The notes: generated by a model from the letters alone, not told the origin. A stretch of DNA of 60,657 nt from Nocardiopsis coralli (GCF_014892575.1 NZ_JADBGI010000008.1:220627-281283), one strand, 5' to 3'; shown: positions 34,101 through 42,860, counted from the first letter of the stretch. Numbers and translations: made by a program.

Positions 34101-34766
34101 ATGAAGTCCGAGCCCTCGTGTCCCAGATGCGGGCGCGTGGTCCAGCCCCCGGGGCTGTGGACCAGCGCCTGGCAGTGCGACGCACACGGTCCCGTCGCCC
34201 CGCTCCAGCCGGTGCGGGAGCCCGGGGCCGCCTCCTTGGAGACGCTTCTTCCGCAGGCCCGTGTCCCGTTGTGGATCCCGTGGCCGTTGCCGACCGGGTG
34301 GGTGGTCACGGGGTTCGCCGAGGCCGGGGACGAACGCTCGGGCGCCGTCGCGGCCGCCGTGGCACTGTCCGGCCCAGGCCCCCTGGGCGGGGTCGGCGAG
34401 TGTGCGGTGGTCGCCGAGGACCCGGGGGTGGGCCTGGGCGCCCGCCTCGCGGGGCTCGACGGACCCGACCCGGGTGAGGGTTTCGACGGCGGGGCCCCCG
34501 ACGACAAACTCCGCTTCGACGGCCACGACATCGCGCTCTGGAACCTCGACCTCGGGCGCGGCCGGGCCGTCTACACCGGTGAGGCGCTCGCCCACTGGTT
34601 GTGGATCATCTTCGCCGACGCCGACACCGGCATGCTCATGGGCGAGATCCACGCGCTCAGGGACCTGCGCGGCATCAACGACGGGGGCGTGTCACTGGAG
34701 CCCCCGTTCGGTGCGTTGAGCCCCTTTCTGGTCGGAGAGCTCGCCGCCCGGGAGGAAACGGACTAG
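34101..34766 (+). CDS. DUF6758-type zinc-ribbon protein
   Basis: The 221-residue protein starts with a probable zinc ribbon: CPRC at 7-10, then WQCDAHG with Cys and His near 26-29. Conserved-looking stretches follow: VPLWIPWPLPTGWVVTG, AVALSGPGPLGG, GVGLGARLAGLDGPDPG and a C-terminal PFGALSPFLVGELAA. This is the layout I recall for actinobacterial DUF6758. The role is unknown. The gene lies upstream of a PHP phosphoesterase gene, a neighbour pair common in actinobacteria. No strong ribosome site is visible. Confidence 0.78.
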   Translation: MKSEPSCPRCGRVVQPPGLWTSAWQCDAHGPVAPLQPVREPGAASLETLLPQARVPLWIPWPLPTGWVVTGFAEAGDERSGAVAAAVALSGPGPLGGVGECAVVAEDPGVGLGARLAGLDGPDPGEGFDGGAPDDKLRFDGHDIALWNLDLGRGRAVYTGEALAHWLWIIFADADTGMLMGEIHALRDLRGINDGGVSLEPPFGALSPFLVGELAAREETD

Positions 34767-34814
34767 CCGCATCTGGCCCGGGGGTGTGGGGCACCCCTTA
34801 CGTACAATCGCCCG

Positions 34815-35690
34815 GTGACACGTATCGACCTGCACTCCCACAGCTCTGTCTCCGACGGGACCGACACCCCCGCCGAAGTCGTCGACCACGCGGTCGCCGC
34901 CGGTCTGGACGTGCTCGCCCTGACCGATCACGACACCGTCGGCGGGATCGAGGAGGCCGCCGAGCACCTGCCTCCCGGTCTCACCCTCGTCCCCGGCATG
35001 GAGCTGTCGTGCGCCCACGCCGGGTCGAGCGTGCACCTGGTGTCCTACCTCTTCGACCCAGGGGACCCGGGGCTGCTCGCCGAACTGCGCAGAGTGCGGT
35101 CGGACCGCGCCTCCCGCGCCCGCGAGATGGTCGGGAAACTGCAGGCGCACGGGGTCGAGGTCGAGTGGGAACGGGTCCTGGAGATCGCCGGGGCCGGCAA
35201 GGACGAGTACGCCGACGCCAACACCATCGGCCGCCCGCACCTGGCGCGCGCCATCGTCGAGGCCGGTGCGGCCCGGGACGTGCAGGACGCCTTCGACCGG
35301 TGGATCGGCTCGGGCGGGCCCGCCTACGCCTCGCGGTACGCCATCGACCCCGTGCGCGCGGTCGAACTGGTGCGCGCCGCGGGCGGTGTGTGTTCCCTGG
35401 CCCACCCCGGCCGGGCCGAGGGTGCCCTCAACGGCGCGGTCCCCCCGGACCTGGTCGAACGCATGGCCGAGGCCGGGCTCGGCGGGATCGAGGCCGACCA
35501 TCCCTCGCACAAACGCCGCGAGGCCCGGTACTGGCGCGGGGTCGCCGACGACCTCGGGGTGGTCGTCACCGGTTCCAGTGACGACCACGGTGCCCTGACC
35601 GGCCACCGCCTCGGCCGCTGCACCACCGCCCCCGAGGCCTTCGAACGCCTCGTCGGGCCCGCTACCGGGGCCTCCCTCATCCGGGGGTGA
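34815..35690 (+). CDS. PHP-domain phosphoesterase (3',5'-nucleoside bisphosphate phosphatase/RNase AM type)
   Basis: The 291-residue enzyme begins MTRIDLHSHSSVSDGTDTP, giving the metal-binding HxH. It continues LALTDHDTVGG, VPGMELSCAH, SLAHPGRAEG and TGSSDDHG, the ordered PHP metal motifs. Members release phosphate from pAp and related 3',5'-bisphosphates or trim RNA 5' ends. The GTG start is 48 bases after the previous gene and may be in the same transcript. Confidence 0.9.
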   Translation: MTRIDLHSHSSVSDGTDTPAEVVDHAVAAGLDVLALTDHDTVGGIEEAAEHLPPGLTLVPGMELSCAHAGSSVHLVSYLFDPGDPGLLAELRRVRSDRASRAREMVGKLQAHGVEVEWERVLEIAGAGKDEYADANTIGRPHLARAIVEAGAARDVQDAFDRWIGSGGPAYASRYAIDPVRAVELVRAAGGVCSLAHPGRAEGALNGAVPPDLVERMAEAGLGGIEADHPSHKRREARYWRGVADDLGVVVTGSSDDHGALTGHRLGRCTTAPEAFERLVGPATGASLIRG

Positions 35691-35796
35691 ACGGTCAGCA
35701 CCGGACGGTTCGGTACGGTACGGACCACTGCGCGGGCGCGCCACAATGGGTCGCAGCGTGAAAACCCGTACCCGGACGATGCGAGAGGTCTGAGCC

Positions 35797-36768
35797 GTGT
35801 TCTGGAAGCGGAAGTCGAAGAAGAAGGACGGCCAGGAGGCCACCGGTTCCGCTGCGGAGGCGGCGGGGTCGGCCGAGGAGGTCGAAGAGGCCGAGGAGAC
35901 GGCGTCCGAGGACCGGAGCGAGAAGGCCGGGAGCAAGGACGGCGCCGACAAGGCCGGGGACGGTGAGAAGGAGACCGCCTCCGACGAGGGGGAGACCGAG
36001 GAGACCGCCTCCGACGAGAGCGCCGAGGACTCCGACGACGAGGAGGCCGGGGACGAGAAGGACCCCGAGGACGCCGCCGCGGAGGAGCCCGCCTCCACCG
36101 ACGTCTTCGCCGACGAGGGCGAGGAGACCGGTGTGACCGGCCCCGACAGCGAGGGCATCACCCGCGTGCGCACCGCCGGCACCTTCGAGTTCGACGGCGA
36201 GAAGTTCGAGATGGTCGCCAACACCTGGATCGTCGACGCCGACGAGGACGGTGTGATCGTCATCGACCCCGCGTACGACTCCGAGGCGATCCTCGAGGCC
36301 GTCGGCGAGCGCGACATCTACCTCGTGGCCTGCACCAACGGCTACTCCCCGCACATCGCCGCCGCCATCGCCGTCGCCGAGGAGGCCGAGGCCCCCATCG
36401 CCCTCCACCCCCGCGAGATGCGCGTCTGGCGCCGCTACCACGGCGCAGAGCACCGCCCCGAGATCGAGGTCGAGGGCCAGGGCTCCCTGGACGTGGGCGA
36501 CCTGCACATCGACGTGCTCGCCCTGCCCGGCACCTCCACGGGCACCGTCGGCTACTCCATCAGCCAGAAGGGCGTCGTCTTCAGCGGCGACACCGTCCGC
36601 TCCGGCGAGCCCGGCATGGTCGGCGACACCTACCTCGACTACACCACGCAGCTCGCCTCCATCGGCGAGAAGCTGCTCTCCCTCCCGCCCGAGACGCGTC
36701 TGCTGCCCGACCGCGGGCCGGCGACCACCACGGCCGCCGAGGGCCGCAACTTCGACTCCTGGGTCTGA
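35797..36768 (+). CDS. Degenerate metallo-beta-lactamase-fold protein with acidic N-terminus
   Basis: This 323-residue protein has a strongly acidic, low-complexity N-terminal third (about 12-118, Glu/Asp/Ala/Ser) after a basic start (MFWKRKSKKK). A beta-lactamase-like fold follows: NTWIVDADEDGVIVIDP, VACTNGYSPH at 178-186 and VVFSGDTVRSG. The usual HxHxDH zinc motif is reduced to NGYSPH, and the HTPGHTPGS segment to LPGTSTGTVG, so most zinc ligands are lost. It may bind rather than hydrolyse a substrate. The GTG is preceded by GAGAGGTC. Confidence 0.8.
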   Translation: MFWKRKSKKKDGQEATGSAAEAAGSAEEVEEAEETASEDRSEKAGSKDGADKAGDGEKETASDEGETEETASDESAEDSDDEEAGDEKDPEDAAAEEPASTDVFADEGEETGVTGPDSEGITRVRTAGTFEFDGEKFEMVANTWIVDADEDGVIVIDPAYDSEAILEAVGERDIYLVACTNGYSPHIAAAIAVAEEAEAPIALHPREMRVWRRYHGAEHRPEIEVEGQGSLDVGDLHIDVLALPGTSTGTVGYSISQKGVVFSGDTVRSGEPGMVGDTYLDYTTQLASIGEKLLSLPPETRLLPDRGPATTTAAEGRNFDSWV

Positions 36769-36849
36769 TCCCCCGGTCCTGACACGGAGTCCGGCGCCGT
36801 GCCCCGCCCATTCCCGGGTGGTGGCACGGCGCCGTCGTGTGCGGTGGGT

Positions 36850-37764
36850 TCAGCGCTGACCGACGGACTCGCGGGAGTTCCAGAACGTGGTCAGTGCGGA
36901 GGAGGTCGTCTCCGGGGCCTCGACGTTGGGGGAGTGCCCGGCGCCCGGAACGACGATGCGCTCGGCGCCCAACCGGTCCGCCATCTCCTCCTGGTCCGCG
37001 GTGGTCCAACCGTCGTCGTTCTCGCCGTAGAGCACCAGCACCGGAACGCCGGAGCCGGCCAGCTCCGCGGTGCGGTCCGGGGCGCCCAACAGGTCCTCGG
37101 CGGTGTGCAACAGGGCCTCGGGGCTGCTGGAGAGCGTGCGGTCGCGCAGGAAGTCGCGGATCTCGGGGTCGGTGATCCGCGCGCGGACCCCCTCGGCCAC
37201 GTGCTCCTCCCACAGCTCGCGCATACGGTCCGGGGAGGGGTCGACGGCCGAGAGCGCGGCGATGAGCATGCGGACCTGGGCGGCGGCCTGCCCGGCGATG
37301 GCACCCGGGCCCGAGCACAGCAGCGTCAGGGTGTGCACCTCCGTGCTCTGGGAGAGGACGGTCTCGCGCGCGATCAGCCCGCCCATCGAGTGGCCGACCA
37401 GGTGCACCGGACGGCCGTCGCCGACGAGCTCGCAGACCTCCGCGACCACCATGCCGAGCGACGGCAACCGGTAGTCGGGGCGCGGGGACCCGGGGGCGGG
37501 GGAGAGGGTCTCGAAACCGGGGGAACGGTAGGTGCCGGGCAGGTCGATCGCGACCACCTCCCGGCCGACCTGCGCCAGGCTCTGGAGGAGCGCGATGAAG
37601 TCCTCCTTGCTCCCCGTGTACCCGTGCACGAGCACGGCGGGGCACAGCTCGGGGCTGCTGCCCGAGGTGGGGAGCGCGCGCAGGGCGGCCACCGGGCCGT
37701 GCGGCAGCGACAGCTCCACGGGGAAGACGCCCGGGGGCAGGGTCAGGAACTGGGGTGTACTCAC
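36850..37764 (-). CDS. Alpha/beta hydrolase
   Basis: The 304-residue protein has the oxyanion-hole region VLVHGYTGS, the nucleophile elbow GHSMGG, an Asp in YGENDDG and a His in GAGHSPNVEAPE, in the usual order. No signal peptide is seen. The natural substrate cannot be read; esters or lactones are typical. The GTG start at STPQFLTLPPG is chosen over a longer frame because the upstream residues are Arg-rich and non-conserved in type. The gene converges with the metallo-beta-lactamase-fold gene. Confidence 0.88.
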   Translation of the reverse strand: MSTPQFLTLPPGVFPVELSLPHGPVAALRALPTSGSSPELCPAVLVHGYTGSKEDFIALLQSLAQVGREVVAIDLPGTYRSPGFETLSPAPGSPRPDYRLPSLGMVVAEVCELVGDGRPVHLVGHSMGGLIARETVLSQSTEVHTLTLLCSGPGAIAGQAAAQVRMLIAALSAVDPSPDRMRELWEEHVAEGVRARITDPEIRDFLRDRTLSSSPEALLHTAEDLLGAPDRTAELAGSGVPVLVLYGENDDGWTTADQEEMADRLGAERIVVPGAGHSPNVEAPETTSSALTTFWNSRESVGQR

Positions 37765-37914
37765 GTCGGGACACCCTAGACGATCGGGGCCGCGCGCAAG
37801 GCGATCCGCGACCGTGCCCCTGTGTCTGCGGGGACCGCTGGGGAACGGGGACGGTCCCCGGACAAGAACGGACCCGCGACCGTGGCCGCGGGTGACACAT
37901 CTGCGTCGGCCGTG

Positions 37915-37936
37915 GCGCCCGCCTCGGAGCGGGCGC
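37915..37936 (-). terminator. Terminator hairpins after the DEAD-box gene
   Basis: GCGCCCGC at 37915-37922 pairs with GCGGGCGC at 37929-37936. A second stem, GGGGACCG at 37830-37837 with CGGTCCCC at 37852-37859, lies further downstream on the minus strand. Confidence 0.65.
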
Positions 37937-37949
37937 GGCACGGCCCGGA

Positions 37950-39503
37950 TCAGGTGTTCTCGGGGTCCCGGCGGGCGGCGCTCACACCACCGCGGGTCCG
38001 ACGGCGGCGGCGCACGCGGCGCGCACCCTGATCGTCGGAGGAACCCTTCTCGGACGGCTCGGAGCGGTTCTCGGTCTTGCCCCCGGTGGAGGCCTCCGCC
38101 GACTCACCGCCGCGGGTGCGCTTGCGCGAACGGTTGCGGCCGCCGCCACGGCGACGGTTCCCGCCCCCTCCTCCGCGCTCGTTGCCGCGCTCCTTGCGCT
38201 CGGACCGCTGGCCGGTGTCGCCGATGTCCTCGACCTCCTCGGCCTCCAGACCGGCGTGCTCACCGCGCTTGTCGGCCGCCAGGCGGCCCTTGGTCCCCGC
38301 GGGGATGCGCAGCGCCTCGAAGAAGTGCTTCGACGTGGAGTAGGTCTCCTCCGGCTCGGCCTTGTCGAGGTCGAGCGCGGCGTTGATCAGCTTCCAGCGC
38401 GGCATCTCCTGCCAGTCCACGAACGTGACGGCGGTCCCGCTGCGCCCGGCGCGGCCCGTACGGCCGATGCGGTGCGTGTAGGTCTTCTCGTCCTCGGGCG
38501 TCTCGTAGTTGACCACGTGCGTGACGTCGTCCACGTCCAGACCCCGGGCGGCCACGTCGGTGGCGACCAGGATGTTGATCTTGCCGTTGCGGAACGCACG
38601 CAGGGCCCGCTCGCGCTGGCTCTGCCCCAGGTCGCCGTGGACCGCCGCCGCGGCGAAACCGCGCGTCTTCAGGTCGCCGGCCACCCTGTCGCAGGCGCGC
38701 TTGGTCTGGCAGAAGACCATGCTCTGGCCGTGGTCCTCGGCCTGCAGCAGACGGGCGAGCATCTCCGGCTTGTCCATCTGGTGCGTGCGGAACGCGTGCT
38801 GGGTGATGCCCCCGGGCATCGAGCTGCCGTCGATCTCGTCGTCGTCACCCACGCGCACGTGTGTGGGGCGCGTGAGGTAGTTGCGGGAGAGGGTGACGAT
38901 CTCGCTCGGCATCGTCGCCGAGAACAGCATCGTCTGGCGCTTCTCGGGGATCTTGGTCAGGATGCGCTCGATGTCGGGGAGGAAACCCAGGTCGAGCATC
39001 TTGTCGGCCTCGTCCAGGACCACGGCCGAGACCGCGTCCAGACGAAGGTGCTTCTGATTCTCCAGGTCGAGGAGGCGGCCCGGGGTGCCGACGACGACGT
39101 CGGTGCCCTCCTTGAGGCCGTTGATCTGCGGCTCGTAGGACCGGCCGCCGTAGACGGTGAGGATCCTCGCGCCGCTGCGCTTGCCGGCCGTGGTGAGGTC
39201 GGCGGCGACCTGGATGGCGAGTTCGCGGGTCGGGACCACGATCAGCGCGTGCGGGCGCTTGGACGTGCCCGGGTCCTCCTGCACCGACTGGAGCAGGGGG
39301 AGCCCGAAGGCCAGGGTCTTGCCCGTACCCGTACGGGCCTGGCCGATGATGTCGCTGCCTGCGAGGGCGATCGGCAGGGCCTGTTCCTGGATCGGGAAGG
39401 GCTCGACGATCCCCTCGGCTTCGAGGGCGTCGGCGAGGTCGGTGTTCACACCCAGGGCACGGAAAGTGGTCCGGGGTTCGTTGGTCTCATCTGTACTGCT
39501 CAG
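37950..39503 (-). CDS. DEAD-box RNA helicase, probably starting at CTG
   Basis: The protein has TFRALG and PFPIQEQAL (Q motif), Walker A ARTGTGKT, PTRELA, TPGRLL, VLDEADKML, SAT, VATDVAARGLD and HRIGRTGRAG, a complete DEAD-box core. A basic Arg/Gly-rich RNA-binding tail of about 120 residues follows (RRRGGGRNRSRKR and others). The first standard start is GTG 39449, but that would cut off the FRAL part of the Q motif. A CTG at 39503-39501 lies 8 nt after GGAGG and gives MSSTDETNEPRTTFRALG, a natural N-terminus; an in-frame TGA lies just upstream. It probably remodels RNA structure. Confidence 0.92.
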   Translation of the reverse strand: MSSTDETNEPRTTFRALGVNTDLADALEAEGIVEPFPIQEQALPIALAGSDIIGQARTGTGKTLAFGLPLLQSVQEDPGTSKRPHALIVVPTRELAIQVAADLTTAGKRSGARILTVYGGRSYEPQINGLKEGTDVVVGTPGRLLDLENQKHLRLDAVSAVVLDEADKMLDLGFLPDIERILTKIPEKRQTMLFSATMPSEIVTLSRNYLTRPTHVRVGDDDEIDGSSMPGGITQHAFRTHQMDKPEMLARLLQAEDHGQSMVFCQTKRACDRVAGDLKTRGFAAAAVHGDLGQSQRERALRAFRNGKINILVATDVAARGLDVDDVTHVVNYETPEDEKTYTHRIGRTGRAGRSGTAVTFVDWQEMPRWKLINAALDLDKAEPEETYSTSKHFFEALRIPAGTKGRLAADKRGEHAGLEAEEVEDIGDTGQRSERKERGNERGGGGGNRRRGGGRNRSRKRTRGGESAEASTGGKTENRSEPSEKGSSDDQGARRVRRRRRTRGGVSAARRDPENT

Positions 39504-40005
39504 GGCTCATGCCTCCATCTTGGCGGGCCGCAACGTTGGCGTGGCCGCGGCGTGCGGTCGCATTCGGCGTGCTGCCGAGCGAGGGCGCGGCTCACCGGTG
39601 TCACGACGTCGTGACGTCGCACGGACACGGTGGCGCTGCCTCCTGGTCCCGGCCGGCGCGGGGGAGCCCGGCCGCGGATCCGGAACCATCCGCAGTTCTG
39701 TCGTGTGTGGTCGGGGTCGACGGACCCCGCATGGGCGGGATCGCGGCGGGCCGTCGTGGATCGGTCGCGCGTGGCGCCGTGAACGAGGCCCGGTCGCCGC
39801 CGTACTTCGGCGGAGCAGGTGGCCGCGCCGTCTGCACACGCTCGTCATCACGCAGAGTCTAGCCGCAGACCCCACCGTTCGACATGCCGGTTCACCGGGC
39901 CGTGGACGGCAGGGACCGTACCCGCTCCCACGCGGTGCAACCGCGCCCGCCGTCCGTTTAGTCCCCGCTACCGTCCCGGCGAGCGCGGGCGATACTCTGA
40001 CGGGC
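39504..40005. promoter_or_regulatory. 500-base divergent gap with a 16-bp perfect palindrome
   Basis: No convincing gene lies here. Minus- and plus-strand open frames are Arg/Pro-rich shadows. It must contain promoters for the DEAD-box and ferritin-like genes. GTCACGACGTCGTGAC at 39600-39615 is a perfect 16-bp palindrome centred on ACGT and is a candidate operator. I see no tRNA or structured RNA. Confidence 0.45.
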
Positions 40006-40683
40006 ATGAACCCAGGCCCCTCCGTCGACCCCGCCGTGACCGATCTGCTCGGTCTGCTCGCCTACGCCGAGCTCGGCTCGTTCTTCCGCCTCACCGACGA
40101 CGCGGCGCTGGCGCCCACCCTGAGGGACAAGGGCCGTCTGGCCTCGCTCGCGGCCGAGGAGCAGAGGCGCTACGAGCTCCTGCGCGAGCGGCTCGTCGAG
40201 TACGGGGCCGACCCCGAGGAGGCCATGGAGCCCTTCGTGGAGCCCCTGGACTCCTGGCACGCGCGCACCGAACCGCAGAGCTGGGTGGAGAGCCTGGTCA
40301 AGACCTACGTCGGCGACGGCATCGCGGGTGACTTCTATCGCAAGGTCGCCGAGCTCGCCGACCCCGGCACCGGTTCCCTCGTGGAGACCGTGCTCGCCGA
40401 GGAGAGCCGGGGTGCGTTCATCTCCGAGACCGTTCGCGCGGCCCTGGAGGAGGACCCCGCCCTCGCCGGACGCCTGTCCCTGTGGGCCCGCCGCCTGGTC
40501 GGGGAAGCGTTGAGCCAGGCCCAGCAGGTCGCCGTGGCACGCCCGCGCCTGGCCGCCCTGCTGGCCGAGGACGGGGGCGGCGACGACGCGGGCATCGGCG
40601 ATCTCGCGGCCGTCACGCGCATGTTCGGTTCCATCGCCGACCGGCACGCCGCCCGGCTCAAGGCCATGGGGTTGAGCGACTGA
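40006..40683 (+). CDS. Ferritin-like fold protein (MiaE-like)
   Basis: The 225-residue, mostly helical protein reads LLGLLAYAELGSFFRLTDDAALAPTL near the start and SLAAEEQRRYELLRERL, then WVESLVKTYVGDGIAGDFYRKVAEL and VLAEESRGAFISE. Spaced Glu residues in EE-x-x-x-Y and AEES resemble the di-iron ligands of ferritin-like enzymes, including tRNA hydroxylase MiaE. It is a common divergent neighbour of the DEAD-box gene in actinobacteria. Whether metal is bound is not proven, so oxidase or hydroxylase activity is an inference. Confidence 0.8.
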   Translation: MNPGPSVDPAVTDLLGLLAYAELGSFFRLTDDAALAPTLRDKGRLASLAAEEQRRYELLRERLVEYGADPEEAMEPFVEPLDSWHARTEPQSWVESLVKTYVGDGIAGDFYRKVAELADPGTGSLVETVLAEESRGAFISETVRAALEEDPALAGRLSLWARRLVGEALSQAQQVAVARPRLAALLAEDGGGDDAGIGDLAAVTRMFGSIADRHAARLKAMGLSD

Positions 40684-40820
40684 CACCGGGTTGACCGGAG
40701 CTTGGGTTCCGCTTGGTCAAGAGCGGGTAATTTCGCACACTTTCGTAACGTTCGGGTGATGGCCGCACGTACAGTAGGGGTCGCTCGTCGTCCTCAGACC
40801 AATCACTAGTAGGTACCCCT

Positions 40821-41132
40821 ATGCCCATCGGCACCTCCGTGCGCCACCCGCTGGCCGGGCTCACCAGAGACTTCCACCGGATCGGTCCGCTGGACGGTCC
40901 GCTCGAACCCTGGATGTGCGCTGAGCTGGACCAGCACACCGCGGAGGTGTGCGACGGCATCGCCGATGCCGGCAGCGAGATCAACGCCCGCACACTCGGT
41001 ACCTACCTCCACGGGTTCCTCGACGGCTGCCTCGAGCGCGGCTGGGACTCCGAGACCGCGGACTACGACTGGGAGACCCTGCGCGTCCTCGCCATCTGCC
41101 GCCTGGCGAAGGAGCGCGGTTTCGTCCGCTAG
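40821..41132 (+). CDS. Small 103-residue protein of unknown function
   Basis: The compact protein reads HPLAGLTRDFHRI, LDQHTAEVCDGIADAGSEIN and RTLGTYLHGFLDGCLERGWDSETADYDWETL. It is helical, with no membrane segment. It is faintly like actinobacterial DUF6401 proteins, but I am not certain. The ATG follows AGGT at a reasonable distance. The 140 bases upstream are more AT-rich than average and probably hold its promoter. Confidence 0.65.
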   Translation: MPIGTSVRHPLAGLTRDFHRIGPLDGPLEPWMCAELDQHTAEVCDGIADAGSEINARTLGTYLHGFLDGCLERGWDSETADYDWETLRVLAICRLAKERGFVR

Positions 41133-41363
41133 GGTCGTGACGTCCGCAGGACGGTGTGAGCCACGACGCCGAAACCGCCCACCGATGTCGTTGGGCCCCT
41201 GGATACTGCCGGTCCTTTTCCTGTTCCCCGGCGAAAACCCGGTTTCGCGCGTACGCTGAGAATCGGGCGGTCGCCCGGTCCACCCTGCCCGCTGTACGGG
41301 CCCTGCGGAATGCAACGTGGGACCCTCGGTGTTACCGGTCCGGGAGAAAGAAGGATCGGGGCA

Positions 41364-41402
41364 CCGCCGAACGGCGGAGCGGCCCTGAGGCCGCGAGAAA
41401 GG
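41364..41402 (+). promoter_or_regulatory. Two tandem hairpins before a ribosome site
   Basis: CCGCCG/CGGCGG (41364-41369 and 41372-41377) and GCGGCC/GGCCGC (41379-41384 and 41389-41394, loop CTGA) lie back to back. AAAGGA for the next gene follows directly. They could affect translation; no known leader class is recognised. Confidence 0.35.
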
Positions 41403-41409
41403 AATGCGA

Positions 41410-41652
41410 ATGAGGAGCGGTCGGCATGGGGCGGCGCGTCCACCGGTCGGCGTCCTGATCCAACAGGACCGCATCGACTTCGCGCTTTTTGTGCTCATCG
41501 GCGTCATCGCGCTGGTCTCCATGGTCTTCAGCGGTCCCGCGAGCATCGTGTTCTGGCTGGGGCTGCTGACCATCGTCGCGTGCGGTGTACTGGTCTTCCG
41601 CAGGATCGAGCAGCTGTCCAAGCTCGAGCTGCGCGACTCGGAGTTCCTCTAG
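41410..41652 (+). CDS. Small two-helix membrane protein
   Basis: The 80-residue protein has two hydrophobic helices (about 24-42 and 45-63) and a charged C-terminus (RRIEQLSKLELRDSEFL). The second of two adjacent ATGs is chosen because AAAGGA lies 6 nt upstream. Function is unknown. Two tandem hairpins precede the ribosome site. Confidence 0.65.
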   Translation: MRSGRHGAARPPVGVLIQQDRIDFALFVLIGVIALVSMVFSGPASIVFWLGLLTIVACGVLVFRRIEQLSKLELRDSEFL

Positions 41653-41693
41653 GGGCCACGCCCGGCCGTCACGGCGCGGGCCACAGACATGAA

Positions 41694-41724
41694 CGAGGGC
41701 GGAACCGCTGCGGTTCCGCCCTCG
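41694..41724. terminator. Bidirectional terminator
   Basis: A perfect 14-bp stem (41694-41707 with 41711-41724, core GAGGGCGGAACCG) with a 3-nt loop lies between convergent genes. Confidence 0.88.
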
Positions 41725-41767
41725 TCGTGTGCGGCCGCCGGGTGAGGGCGGCCGCGTTCGAGGTCGA

Positions 41768-42559
41768 TCACGGTGTGGACTCGGGTCCGCGCCCGGAGGC
41801 CGACGCCCCCTCGCGGCTCTCCTCCTCCGTTCCGGTGCGCTCGGCACCCGGTCGGCTCATCGCTGCTTCCTTGCCGGCCTGGTAACTGGACTCCTCGCTC
41901 ATGCGGCCGGTCTCGCGCTCGGCCACATCCAGCCACCGGGCCCAACGCTCCTGCATGGGCCGGATGAGACCGCCGCCGGCGCCGACGACGAGGATGCCGC
42001 CGAGCGTCGCGAGTACGGCGATCAGCACCGGAACCGTCACTGCCTGCGCCACACCGGCCTGGTTCAGCGCGGCGATGACACCCAGACCGAGGACGAACAC
42101 CGCTGCCAGGTTGGCCAGGAACCGGCCGTAGGAGAGGCCGCCGAGCGCGCCGGAGACCACGTTGCGGATCGCCTTGGCGATCATCGCGGTCACCACCACG
42201 ATCACCAGCGCGACGATGCCCTGCGGGATCCAGGCGATCACCTGGTTGAGCAGAGTGCTCACCGGGTTCGGGCCGAAGATGTTGAACGCGAACGAGAACG
42301 TGAACAACAGTCCGACGTAGTAGATGATCTTGCCGCAGAGCTCACTCGCGCCCCAGCGGCTGCGCTCGAAGTATTCGCCCACACCGCCGCGGTGCAGGGC
42401 ACGGTCCAGACCGATCCCGTGCAGGCCCTTGCCGACGGCCTTTCCCACGAGCCATGAGATCAGCCAGCCCAGTGCCAGGACGACCAGGAAGCCGATGAGC
42501 AACGGCGCGAAGGAGGCGACTGCCTCCCAGGCGCTCGTCAGGCCCTGACCCATGTCCAT
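41768..42559 (-). CDS. Mechanosensitive-channel-like membrane protein (conserved TM helix family)
   Basis: The 263-residue protein has about five transmembrane helices: FAPLLIGFLVVLALGWLI, IIYYVGLLFTFSFAF, GIVALVIVVVTAMIAKAI, FLANLAAVFVLGLGVIAAL and VPVLIAVLATLGGILVV. The pattern matches the small conserved-TM-helix relatives of MscS that lack the large cytoplasmic vestibule. The last 45 residues are polar and disordered-looking (SRPGAERTGTEEESREGA). Ion or osmolyte passage is suggested by family but not established. Confidence 0.82.
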   Translation of the reverse strand: MDMGQGLTSAWEAVASFAPLLIGFLVVLALGWLISWLVGKAVGKGLHGIGLDRALHRGGVGEYFERSRWGASELCGKIIYYVGLLFTFSFAFNIFGPNPVSTLLNQVIAWIPQGIVALVIVVVTAMIAKAIRNVVSGALGGLSYGRFLANLAAVFVLGLGVIAALNQAGVAQAVTVPVLIAVLATLGGILVVGAGGGLIRPMQERWARWLDVAERETGRMSEESSYQAGKEAAMSRPGAERTGTEEESREGASASGRGPESTP

Positions 42560-42860
42560 ACGTGTTCACCCCCGATTCGCTTGTTCCGCCGAGGCTCTGC
42601 GGGCCGGGGCGGATACGTCGCGGAGAAGTCTGTACTTCTCATTCCGGCGATACCCGACGAAATGGAATTGAACCCCTACGCGCAGTCGGGGCGGGGGCAA
42701 TTCTGTTTCTTGGGCCATTCTTGGGCGGGTATTGACCGTTCGCAGGAATGGGGTCGGAACCCGGTTCCGAGGAAGCTGTGGGCGCCGTTCCCAGGGGGTG
42801 GAAGAACGAGAACGGCGGCCGGGGCCCGTGGCCCTGGCCGCCGTCACACGGGGGATCCGC
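42560..42860. other. Intergenic region with terminator and AT-rich leader
   Basis: No convincing gene is seen. ACGGCGGCC at 42812-42820 pairs with GGCCGCCGT at 42836-42844 as a terminator for the TetR gene. GAGAAGT at 42623-42629 and ACTTCTC at 42634-42640 form a small perfect inverted repeat near the promoter side of the channel gene. The central part is unusually AT-rich. Confidence 0.5.

Noticed and set aside
39447..39503. Frameshift or sequencing error at the DEAD-box start
   Set aside because: Possible, but a CTG with well-spaced GGAGG explains the sequence without assuming an error, so I kept the CTG model as first choice.
39507..40007. 166-codon minus-strand open frame in the DEAD-box/ferritin gap
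   Set aside because: Arg/Pro-rich composition typical of antisense frames in high-GC DNA, no ribosome site, and it covers both expected promoters and a perfect palindrome.
42566..42847. 93-codon minus-strand frame before the channel gene
   Set aside because: It runs through the TetR terminator hairpin and an AT-rich leader; no motif or good start.
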